NCBI GenBank assembly: GCA_964373815.1
Contig: CAYJWI010000035.1
Span: 1-8,385, forward strand
DNA from: UBA10205 sp964373815
GTDB taxonomy: Archaea > Iainarchaeota > Iainarchaeia > Iainarchaeales > Iainarchaeaceae
DNA length: 8,385 bases
Direction: 5' to 3'
Both the position numbers and the translations under genes were made by a program. Below are positions 1 to 5,856 of this stretch, piece by piece. The notes below the pieces were generated by a model. It was not told the DNA's origin and did no database searches. It worked only from the letters and a program-made list of their open reading frames with translations. The stretch's first letter is position 1. The number at the start of each line of letters is the position of its first letter.

Positions 1-26
1 TAGTCACCTAATTAGTTGGTGGTCGC
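1..26 (+). promoter_or_regulatory. Partial promoter/possible operator of the toxin-antitoxin pair
   Basis: The 26 bases before the antitoxin contain the palindrome CTAATTAG (8-15), bracketed by CACC (5-8) and GGTG (18-21), which pair with each other. Ribbon-helix-helix antitoxins usually bind palindromes in their own promoter, so this is a plausible autoregulatory operator. The rest of the promoter lies outside the window. The 9-mer CTAATTAGT recurs at 5755-5763. Confidence 0.35.
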
Positions 27-272
27 ATGGCACAGGTGGTTATATTTCTCGATGATGATTATGACAGCAGGCTGCGTAGACTCGCAAAACAGCGCTATGG
101 CAAGAAAAAGGCCGCAATGGCAAGGATTGTGAAAAGGGGAATAGAGCTCGTGGAAAGGGAACAGGAACGGGGGGAAGCGCACCAAAAACTGCTCGGCATG
201 GTGAAAAACGCCAAAAAGTTAGGAATAGGGAAGTTCAGAAGGGAAGAAATCTATGACAGGAATATTGGTTGA
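27..272 (+). CDS. VapB-like antitoxin, ribbon-helix-helix type
   Basis: Small basic 81-residue protein. Residues 3-8 (QVVIFL) look like the short N-terminal strand, and residues 12-43 are two predicted helices (SRLRRLAKQRYG, then AAMARIVKRGIELVERE). This is the ribbon-helix-helix DNA-binding layout. The C-terminus (KFRREEIYDR) resembles the toxin-binding tail of archaeal VapB proteins. The start ATG follows a GGTGG run five to nine bases upstream. Its last 20 bases overlap the PIN-domain toxin gene in another frame, which implies translational coupling. By family knowledge it would neutralise the toxin and repress the operon; the specific fold assignment is inferred from pattern only. Confidence 0.8.
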   Translation: MAQVVIFLDDDYDSRLRRLAKQRYGKKKAAMARIVKRGIELVEREQERGEAHQKLLGMVKNAKKLGIGKFRREEIYDRNIG

Positions 273-672
273 CACAAACATCCTCGTCTATCTTGCGGAC
301 ATGGAGGATGGAAAGCACGAGGCCGCAACACAATGGTTTGAAGACTCGATCAAACATGAAGACAAGTACTTTGTCTCGTTGCAAAACCTGCGTGAATTCG
401 CAAAAGTGGCACTTTCAAAGGCCGACATGGGCCCTAGCGAGGTCAATGGATGGGTGGAGTCATTCTCAAGGGTTTTCAGGGTGCTCCCTGATTCCAAAGA
501 GGACATACTGATGGCAGTCCGGATTAGCCATGAGAACTCAATGCATTTTTGGGACGCGAACATAGTTGCCACAATGGAGAGGCATTACATCAAAACAATC
601 ATGACGGAAAACAACAGAGATTTTCGCAAATACAAAAAAGTAAAAATAGCCGAAATTTTCTCCAGCAGATAA
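253..672 (+). CDS. VapC-like PIN-domain ribonuclease toxin
   Basis: 139 residues, the usual length for a single PIN domain. Acidic residues expected for the Mg-binding site are visible: D7 in ILVDTNILVY, E48 in NLREFAK, D101 in FWDANIVA, and the C-terminal TENNRDF segment (119-124), where E119 and D123 flank the usual fourth position. PIN toxins of this family cleave RNA, often tRNA or rRNA, and are held inactive by the overlapping antitoxin. The ATG at 253 is chosen because it immediately precedes the canonical VDTN strand. The gene ends 31 bases before pth2, which has its own TATA-like box, so the pair is probably a separate transcript. Confidence 0.88.
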   Translation: MTGILVDTNILVYLADMEDGKHEAATQWFEDSIKHEDKYFVSLQNLREFAKVALSKADMGPSEVNGWVESFSRVFRVLPDSKEDILMAVRISHENSMHFWDANIVATMERHYIKTIMTENNRDFRKYKKVKIAEIFSSR

Positions 673-673
673 G

Positions 674-681
674 AATTAAAT
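674..681 (+). promoter_or_regulatory. TATA-like box for pth2
   Basis: AATTAAAT is centred about 26 bases before the ATG at 704, so transcription would begin at or next to the start codon (leaderless mRNA, common in archaea). No Shine-Dalgarno sequence is seen in the 30-base gap. Confidence 0.5.
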
Positions 682-703
682 CCCGCGCAATGCTATTTGT
701 AGC

Positions 704-1054
704 ATGGAACTAAAGCAGGCCATCATAGTCAGAAAGGATTTGGGCATGTCCGCGGGGAAGATCGCTGCGCAGGTGGCGCACGCATCGCTTGAGGCATTCG
801 AAAAAACCATACAGCAAAGCCCACGCTGGGCAGAGGAGTGGAAAGCCTCAGGCCAGGCGAAAATCGTGCTCAAGGTTAATGGGAAGAAGGAACTGCTCGA
901 GCTGTTCGAGAGATCGAAGCGGGAACTCCCGACATCGCTCATAAAGGATGCGGGCAGGACGCAGATAGAGGCAGGGGAGCCTACGTGCGTCGCAATCGGG
1001 CCCGGCCCGGAGAGCGAGATAAACAAGTTTACCAAAGAGCTCAAGCTCCTATAG
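704..1054 (+). CDS. pth2: Peptidyl-tRNA hydrolase, archaeal Pth2 type
   Basis: 116 residues, matching the archaeal Pth2 length. It releases peptides from peptidyl-tRNA that drops off ribosomes, recycling tRNA in the cytosol. Family hallmarks are visible: the N-terminal strand KQAIIVRKDL, the segment MSAGKIAAQVAHAS (15-28) with conserved K19 and H26, and the C-terminal block KDAGRTQIEAGEPTCVAIGP (81-100), where D82, R85, T86, Q87 and the E-P-T/AIGP stretch match the active-site region. Upstream sequence suggests a leaderless transcript. The following small membrane protein begins 55 bases downstream on the same strand and may be co-transcribed. Confidence 0.95.
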   Translation: MELKQAIIVRKDLGMSAGKIAAQVAHASLEAFEKTIQQSPRWAEEWKASGQAKIVLKVNGKKELLELFERSKRELPTSLIKDAGRTQIEAGEPTCVAIGPGPESEINKFTKELKLL

Positions 1055-1109
1055 CGGCTAAATGGCAAATCCGGCAAAAGGTTGCTGAAACATCCGCGCA
1101 ATTGTTTTT

Positions 1110-1334
1110 ATGTGGCACAAGTACTCCGTCGGCATCGGGGCGGCGCTGCTCGCGGTGCTCGTGAGCATCGCGCTCTTTTCATTTCTCGGGTCTTTCCAGA
1201 GGGTTTTTCTTAGCAGCGAACTGCTTTCAAAAGCAAGCCCTTGGGGGATACTCGCAGTCTGCGCGATGCTTTTGTTTGGCGGGATTTACTTGTTCAACGC
1301 GGCTGGGAAAATAGTCAAGGAAACGGTGAAATGA
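1110..1334 (+). CDS. Small two-helix membrane protein, unknown function
   Basis: 74 residues. Two hydrophobic stretches are clear: residues 8-27 (GIGAALLAVLVSIALFSFLG) and 45-64 (WGILAVCAMLLFGGIYLFNA). The intervening loop (about 28-44) is short and the C-terminus basic (KIVKETVK), so the likely topology is both ends in the cytoplasm. I do not recognise the family. Its TGA stop (1332-1334) is immediately followed by the GTPase ATG at 1335, with no gap, so the two are very probably translated from one mRNA. No TATA-like box is seen about 26 bases upstream, which favours co-transcription with pth2. Confidence 0.7.
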   Translation: MWHKYSVGIGAALLAVLVSIALFSFLGSFQRVFLSSELLSKASPWGILAVCAMLLFGGIYLFNAAGKIVKETVK

Positions 1335-2087
1335 ATGGGATATAGGGATATGGTAAGGGACATCGTCAACGAAGCTGATGTCGTGCTCGAAATAATCGAT
1401 GCGCGCTTTCCCGCCCAGAGCAGGAACCTCGGGCTTGAACAATCCGTGCTTACGAAAGGGAAAAAGCTCCTCATAGTCGTCAACAAGTCTGACTTGATTT
1501 CCCTGCGCGAGGCAAAAAGGGTAAAGGCAGCAGTGGGCCCGGGGTGCGTCTTTGTTTCCGCAAAAGCAAAAACCGGGATTGCAAGGCTCAAGGGCTGGAT
1601 AGGCCAGCTCTCAGGCGATAGGGAGACAAAAATAGCGGTCACGGGCTATCCTAACACCGGCAAGAGCAGCATAATCAACATGCTAAAAGGGAGGAAAGCC
1701 GCGCGCACGTCAAGCATCGCGGGCTTTACTAAAGGAAAGCAGTTTGTGAGGATTAGCAGGAAAATATTGCTGATTGACTCTCCTGGGGTAATACCTTTCG
1801 AGGACAAGGATGAAACACTGATGGCGCTGCTTTCGGTAAAAAACCCGCACCATCTTTCAGACCTCGAGGGTACCGGAATAGAGGTCGGGGAGTTTTTGCT
1901 GAAGAGCAGGAAAGAGGAAATAGAAGGCTATTATGGGGTCAGCGCGGTTTCGGGAGAAGAGCTGCTGGAAAAAATTGCCTTCAAAAGAAACAAGCTCCTG
2001 AAGGGCGCAAGGCCGGACACCAACGCGGCCGCGCGGATAATCATAAGTGATTTCCAGGAAGGGAGAACGGGAAAGCGGCAGTCTTAG
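1335..2087 (+). CDS. Circularly permuted GTPase (YlqF/RbgA-like, archaeal), probable ribosome assembly factor
   Basis: 250 residues with G motifs in permuted order: NKSD (G4, residues 50-53), SAK (G5, 75-77), then the P-loop GYPNTGKSS (G1, 104-112), a candidate switch I threonine in AGFTKG (132), and DSPG (G3, 148-151). The N-terminal block NEADVVLEIIDARFP is typical of this family. Such GTPases act in ribosomal subunit assembly in bacteria and eukaryotes; the archaeal role is inferred by homology. The start ATG abuts the stop of the membrane protein gene. The C-terminal segment (160-243) has the family's helical region ending ARIIISDFQEGR. The ORF stops at a TAG (2085-2087), after which the same frame continues open and highly basic to 2156, which is unusual and described separately. 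Confidence 0.92.
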   Translation: MGYRDMVRDIVNEADVVLEIIDARFPAQSRNLGLEQSVLTKGKKLLIVVNKSDLISLREAKRVKAAVGPGCVFVSAKAKTGIARLKGWIGQLSGDRETKIAVTGYPNTGKSSIINMLKGRKAARTSSIAGFTKGKQFVRISRKILLIDSPGVIPFEDKDETLMALLSVKNPHHLSDLEGTGIEVGEFLLKSRKEEIEGYYGVSAVSGEELLEKIAFKRNKLLKGARPDTNAAARIIISDFQEGRTGKRQS

Positions 2088-2136
2088 GCCAAAAGGGGCA
2101 GAAAGGCGAAAAAGGGGCTAAAAACGGGAAAGCGGC
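2066..2136 (+). repeat. In-frame 14-bp direct repeat straddling the GTPase stop codon
   Basis: AACGGGAAAGCGGC occurs at 2066-2079, inside the GTPase tail (TGKR), and at 2123-2136, beyond its TAG. The copies are 57 bases apart, exactly 19 codons. A second pair, AAAAGGGGC, lies at 2091-2099 and 2110-2118. The in-frame spacing suggests that the post-stop segment arose by duplication of coding sequence. Confidence 0.7.
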
Positions 2137-2147
2137 GAAACCAAAAC

Positions 2148-2156
2148 TTTTTTTAA
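2148..2156 (+). promoter_or_regulatory. Probable TATA box of the giant coiled-coil gene
   Basis: A TTTTTTTAA tract follows CGAAACCAAAAC, which resembles a BRE element. Transcription would start near 2178, giving a leader of about 25 bases before the ATG at 2205. No Shine-Dalgarno sequence is visible in that leader. Confidence 0.4.
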
Positions 2157-2204
2157 GGGAAATACCTCAAGTATAGCAAGCAAATCTGAAAATCATTGAT
2201 TTCC

Positions 2205-4949
2205 ATGCCTCCCGCCCAAAAATCTCCAAGCATAATCGAAACCATAGACAAGATGATAAGGGCTGGCGAGAGCGAAGAAAAAATAGTCAACACCCTAAAA
2301 GACCTTGGCGTAAAGTTGGATGACGCAAAAAGGCTTGTCGTGATTGCGCGCGGAAACGTCTTCTCTGTCATAAGGGGCGAGATAAGCAAAGCCGTGAAGA
2401 ATGAAATGGTGGCGGCAGCACCGGAGATGAAAAGCGCGAGCAAGGAAGCCGCGCTCTCCGCAATACAGGAAGGCAGAGAGAAAATCTCCAAAAGCATAAT
2501 GGGCGATTTGCAGGATTACGAGAGGAAGCTCGAGGCGCAGAACAAGTCCGCAATTGAGCAGATGAGCCAGAAAATGTCTGTGCTTGCGCAAATGCAGGAA
2601 AAAATGAAGAATGAAATTTCCAACCAGGGCAAGACTCTCCAGGAGCAGCTGAACCAGAAGATACAGAGGGTAAACGAGGCGCCGGAAAAATCACGGCAGG
2701 AAATAGCAAGCCAGGGCAAAACAATAATGGAGCAGATAAACCAAAAAATGGCTTCCCTTAGCCAGATGCAGGAAAAAATCAAGGCTGAACTTGCAAGCCA
2801 GAACAAGGCGATACAAGAGCAGCTAAGCCAGAGGGCGCAGAAGCTCGGTGAAGCCTCCGGCAAAGGCGGGCAGGAAAGCACGGGCCAGGCCAAAGCGATA
2901 CTTGAACAGGTTAACCAGAAAATGGCTGCGCTTGCGCAGGCGCAGGACAAATTGAAGAGTGAAATAGCGAGCCAGAATCGGGCGATGCATGAACAGATAA
3001 ACCAAAGGCTGCAGAAGCTCGGCAGCCCGCCAGAAAAAAACAGGCAGCCTGTAGAAAGCCAGGGAAAGGCAATTCTTGAACAAATAAACCAAAAAATGAT
3101 TACGCTTACAGCGGCACAGGAAAAAATGAAGAGTGAAATAGCGAGCCAGAATCGGGAGATGCATGAACAGATAGCCCAGAAAATGGGGGAATTGTCCCAG
3201 ATACAGGAAAAAGCAAAGGCAGGGGTAATGGCTGCGGCTGGGCCGTCGATAAAGAAAGCAGGCAGGGATGCCGCGCTTTCGGCATTGCAGGAGTCTGGCC
3301 AGCAGATAACCAAAATCATTACAGGTGACCTGCAGGAATACGAGAAAAAGCTTGAAGCGCAGAACAAGGCAATGCTTGAGCAGATGAACCAGAAAATGGC
3401 CGCACTATCGCAAATGCAGGAGAAAATGAAAGCAGAACTTGCAAGCCAGAACAAGGCAATGCTGGATCAAATGAACCAGAAGCTGCGGCAGGTCAACGAG
3501 GCGCCGGAAAAAGCGAGGCAGGACATACTAAACCAGAGCAAAAGCATCATTGAACAGATAAACCAGAAAATGCTTGCCATAAACCAGGTACACGAAAAGG
3601 CCAGGGGGGAGCTGGTTGGCGCGGTCAAGGAATATGAAAAGGGCCTTGAAGAAAGGAATAGTTCTTTTGAAGCGCAGATGGGGGACCGGATAAAGAAGGT
3701 TGAAGGCACCCCTGACAAGGCGAAGCGCGAAATCCAGGCGCAGGCAAAGGCGCTCTCGGAACAAATAAGCGAAAAACTCGTCACGATTGCGCAGGCACAG
3801 GAAAAGGCGAGAGCCGAAATCACCAGCCAGAATAGGGCAATGCAGGAGCAGGTAAACCAGAAACTGCAAAAGCTCGGCGAAACCCCGGAAAAAGCGAAGC
3901 AGGAACTCGCGAGAGAGGGAAAAGCAATACTTGAACAGATAAGCCAGAAGAGCCAGGCGCTTGCACAGATGCAGGAAAAGTCAAGGGCTGAAATGCAGGC
4001 AGCCCTCAAGGAGTTCCAGAAGACGGTTGATTCCCAGAACAGGGCACTTGAACAGCAAATCAACGAAAAGATACAAAAGCTCGGCAGCGGGCCGGAAGCA
4101 GCAAGGCGCGAACTGCAAAAACAGAGCAAGGCACTACAGGAACAAATAAGCGAAAAACTCGTCACGATTGCGCAGGCACAGGAAAAAACAAAATCAGAGC
4201 TCGCAAGCCAAGCGCGTGCCATACAGACACAGATGGGCCAGAGCATGGCGGCGCTTGCACAGATGCAGGAAAAAATGAAAGCCGATCTGGCGGAACAGAA
4301 CAAGTCTGCCCAGGCCCAGCTCAACCAGAAAATCCGCAAGGCAAACGAAGCCCCGGAAAAAGCGAAAGAGGAAATCCTCAGCCAGAGCAAGGAAATAGTT
4401 GGGCAAATAAGCCAGAAGATGGCTGCGCTCTCGCAAATGCAGGAAAAAATGAAAAGCGAACTTGCAAACCAGGGCAAACTTTTACAGGAGCAATCGGCTG
4501 CCGGCCTGCGGGAAAACCAGAAGAGCCTTGCGGAGCAGGGCAGGGCGTTCCAGAGTCAGTTCAAAGAGAGCATGCAGAAAGCCCTGCAGTCCGCCGAGAA
4601 AACCCGCTCCGAAATACTCAGCCTCAACAGGTCTTTCGAGGAGCAAATAGGCGCAAGGCTCGGGCAGATGAATGAGGCGGAGGAGAAGGCGCAGAAAAAA
4701 ATCAACCAGACATGGGACGCAGTCAGAAAGGTCCAGGCGGACATGAACGAGATAGGCATACGCGGGGTTGGCGGAAGGAACAGGGTAATCAGCTATGCAG
4801 TGGTCGCGCTCGGCCTCGTGTTCGGTGCGGGGACGCTCTACTTGTTCTACACCAGCCTGCAGACACCCTTCACCACCTACTCGCTCATCGTTCTCACCGT
4901 GATGGCGGTCATAACCGTGACGCTGCTCGTGGTCGGAACGCTGATTTGA
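2205..4949 (+). CDS. Giant repeat coiled-coil protein with C-terminal membrane hairpin
   Basis: 914 residues from ATG 2205; a TTG at 2196 would add three, and residue numbers here count from that TTG. A helical N-terminal domain (about 10-70, IIETIDKM...GESEEKIVNTLKDLG) precedes a rod rich in Q, K, E, A and M. From 116 to 839 the sequence resolves into twenty-two units of exactly 29 residues, interrupted only by a 42-residue block (348-389), 11-residue inserts at 477-487 and 604-614, and a 22-residue insert at 760-781. No Cys is present and only one Trp (840). Two hydrophobic helices, 864-888 and 894-917, are separated by a short polar loop. The basic stretch RGVGGRNR before the first suggests that the rod is cytoplasmic and the protein is anchored by a hairpin. 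Function is unknown; a structural, scaffolding or tethering role is only inference. Confidence 0.9.
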   Translation: MPPAQKSPSIIETIDKMIRAGESEEKIVNTLKDLGVKLDDAKRLVVIARGNVFSVIRGEISKAVKNEMVAAAPEMKSASKEAALSAIQEGREKISKSIMGDLQDYERKLEAQNKSAIEQMSQKMSVLAQMQEKMKNEISNQGKTLQEQLNQKIQRVNEAPEKSRQEIASQGKTIMEQINQKMASLSQMQEKIKAELASQNKAIQEQLSQRAQKLGEASGKGGQESTGQAKAILEQVNQKMAALAQAQDKLKSEIASQNRAMHEQINQRLQKLGSPPEKNRQPVESQGKAILEQINQKMITLTAAQEKMKSEIASQNREMHEQIAQKMGELSQIQEKAKAGVMAAAGPSIKKAGRDAALSALQESGQQITKIITGDLQEYEKKLEAQNKAMLEQMNQKMAALSQMQEKMKAELASQNKAMLDQMNQKLRQVNEAPEKARQDILNQSKSIIEQINQKMLAINQVHEKARGELVGAVKEYEKGLEERNSSFEAQMGDRIKKVEGTPDKAKREIQAQAKALSEQISEKLVTIAQAQEKARAEITSQNRAMQEQVNQKLQKLGETPEKAKQELAREGKAILEQISQKSQALAQMQEKSRAEMQAALKEFQKTVDSQNRALEQQINEKIQKLGSGPEAARRELQKQSKALQEQISEKLVTIAQAQEKTKSELASQARAIQTQMGQSMAALAQMQEKMKADLAEQNKSAQAQLNQKIRKANEAPEKAKEEILSQSKEIVGQISQKMAALSQMQEKMKSELANQGKLLQEQSAAGLRENQKSLAEQGRAFQSQFKESMQKALQSAEKTRSEILSLNRSFEEQIGARLGQMNEAEEKAQKKINQTWDAVRKVQADMNEIGIRGVGGRNRVISYAVVALGLVFGAGTLYLFYTSLQTPFTTYSLIVLTVMAVITVTLLVVGTLI
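2541..4712 (+). repeat. Array of 22 x 87-bp (29-residue) units with 33-bp spacer modules
   Basis: Units occupy residues 116-347 (eight), 390-476 (three), 488-603 (four), 615-759 (five) and 782-839 (two). Two flavours recur, often alternating. Type A has E6-Q7-I8, Q10-K11-M12, L15, Q17-M18-Q19-E20-K21-M22 and E25-L26. Type B carries a G/N-E-A/T-P-E-K break at positions 16-21. Exact DNA repeats include 48 bp at 3758-3805 and 4139-4186, and 30 bp at 2953-2982 and 3127-3156. Confidence 0.9.
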
Positions 4950-5036
4950 AGAAAAAACGGAAATTGAATCGGGTTTTAAGGAAGCCGGATTTTAGATTAG
5001 GAAAACCCGCAGGCAAATTGAAATCTGAGAAACTGG

Positions 5037-5183
5037 TCAAACGCTTTTTTGCTTTAGCGCTTCCATCTTGTCGTATTCTGAAAGCGACTTGAGGGCGTTC
5101 TCGAGGTGCATTTTCCCGCGAAGGCTCCTCTCCTTTTCGTAGAGCTTCTGGACTTCCCTTACAACAAGCTCGAACTCTATCAT
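5037..5183 (-). CDS. Small charged helical protein (48 residues), unknown function
   Basis: Reading leftward from the ATG at 5183-5181 gives a 48-residue ORF that begins MIEFELVVREVQKLYEKERS and ends MEALKQKSV before TGA at 5039-5037. It is rich in K, E, L and R, and predicted to be mostly helical with no membrane segment. Support for a real gene: it fills the gap between hjc and the end of the coiled-coil gene, lies 41 bases downstream of hjc on the same strand, and has its own TATA-like CTTTAAAAAT (5220-5211) about 30 bases before the ATG. I do not recognise the family; a short regulatory or adaptor protein is possible but unproven. Confidence 0.6.
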   Translation of the reverse strand: MIEFELVVREVQKLYEKERSLRGKMHLENALKSLSEYDKMEALKQKSV

Positions 5184-5210
5184 GCAAACCAAATAAAATG
5201 GGTTCAAGGG

Positions 5211-5220
5211 ATTTTTAAAG
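5211..5220 (-). promoter_or_regulatory. TATA-like box for the 48-residue gene
   Basis: On the minus strand the sequence reads CTTTAAAAAT, centred about 32 bases before the ATG at 5183. It lies entirely in the 41-base gap after the hjc stop, giving a leader of only a few bases. Confidence 0.45.
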
Positions 5221-5224
5221 AGAA

Positions 5225-5632
5225 CTAGTGCTTTGCAAGAACGCTCTGCTCGCCTATGAGGACTTCGAATGGCACGCCTTTTTTCTGGGCATCATTGAAG
5301 GAGAGCGAGTAGCGCTTTGCCTTGTTGAAGTCAGAGGGCTTTACGAAAAACCACCCCTTGTTCGGGTACTTCCAGGCCACAAAAATCTCGGCGCCCGCAA
5401 GCTCTTTCCACTTGAATAGCTCCTGCATCTGCTCCGGGGAGATGCTAAGATGAGGGCTCCTCCATGCCTTTGCCTCGATTACAATCGAGCGGCCTTTGCC
5501 CATCACTATCAAATCAGGCATCGGGAGAGCATTTTTCCCAGAGCCGGCGGTCCTTGCCACGGCAAAGCCCTTTGACCAGAACATGCGAATGAGCTCCCTT
5601 TCGGCATTGGCCCCCTTGTTGTAGCGCGTCAT
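5225..5632 (-). CDS. hjc: Holliday junction resolvase, archaeal Hjc type
   Basis: 135 residues, slightly longer than the roughly 120-125 of well-studied Hjc proteins. It belongs to the restriction-endonuclease-like nucleases that cut four-way DNA junctions during recombination and repair. The expected order is present: an N-terminal basic segment with GANAERELIRMF (E11 as the catalytic glutamate), TAGSGKN (28-34), D40 in PMPDLIV, and E53-x-K55 in IVIEAKAWRS. The C-terminal block WKYPNKGWFFV followed by VPFEVLIGEQ also matches the family. The ATG at 5632 places E11 as in homologues and sits about 28 bases from a TTTAAA box, so the mRNA is likely leaderless. It is transcribed away from the DUF167-dnaG pair. 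Confidence 0.92.
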   Translation of the reverse strand: MTRYNKGANAERELIRMFWSKGFAVARTAGSGKNALPMPDLIVMGKGRSIVIEAKAWRSPHLSISPEQMQELFKWKELAGAEIFVAWKYPNKGWFFVKPSDFNKAKRYSLSFNDAQKKGVPFEVLIGEQSVLAKH

Positions 5633-5656
5633 GCCATCAAGTGGAGCACTCTTGCC

Positions 5657-5664
5657 TTTAAATA
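5657..5664 (-). promoter_or_regulatory. TATA box of hjc
   Basis: The minus strand reads TATTTAAA followed by GG, centred about 28 bases before the hjc ATG (5632). This is standard archaeal spacing for a leaderless transcript. Confidence 0.6.
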
Positions 5665-5683
5665 GCTATATTGGCCAAAAAGA

Positions 5684-5714
5684 GGGGTTTTAAGGGCAAT
5701 TGGGGGGTTTTGGG
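5684..5714 (+). other. Putative G-quadruplex motif in the divergent promoter region
   Basis: Four plus-strand G-runs, GGGG (5684-5687), GGG (5694-5696), GGGGGG (5702-5707) and GGG (5712-5714), are separated by loops of 6, 5 and 4 bases. This fits the G3+ N1-7 pattern. It lies about 20 bases upstream of the hjc TATA box. Confidence 0.6.
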
Positions 5715-5753
5715 CATTGACATTATCCTTAATATAGGTTTTGCGGGGAAATT

Positions 5754-5778
5754 ACTAATTAGTGCCAAAATAGGCACT
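5754..5778. promoter_or_regulatory. Overlapping palindromes, possible operator
   Basis: ACTAATTAGT (5754-5763) is a perfect 10-bp palindrome. Its last three bases start a second inverted repeat, AGTGCC (5761-5766), loop AAAATA, GGCACT (5773-5778). The pair sits about 80-100 bases before the DUF167 start and well upstream of hjc, a reasonable place for a shared regulatory site. Confidence 0.4.
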
Positions 5779-5856
5779 TGATAGCATTTAACGAAAAAAT
5801 CAGGGTTAATGCTTTGGAAATAGGTTTGAAGTTTGACGGTTAAAAAGCCTGAAACA

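Noticed and set aside
2085..2087. TAG read as pyrrolysine
   Set aside because: TAG ends pth2 and hjc normally in this window and there is no sign of pyrrolysine genes here.
2196..2198. TTG as the start of the coiled-coil gene
   Set aside because: An ATG three codons downstream (2205) is a stronger start and no ribosome-binding site favours the TTG.
2516..4477. Two very long minus-strand reading frames (312 and 336 codons) opposite the coiled-coil gene
   Set aside because: They are shadows: the sense repeat rarely uses codons that create stops in the opposite frame. The translations are S/F/C/I-rich and mirror the repeat period, with no independent domain.
4970..5009. Inverted repeat CGGGTTTT / AAAACCCG after the coiled-coil gene as a terminator
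   Set aside because: The stem is only 8 bp with a 24-base loop and no U-run follows; it may be incidental between convergent genes.
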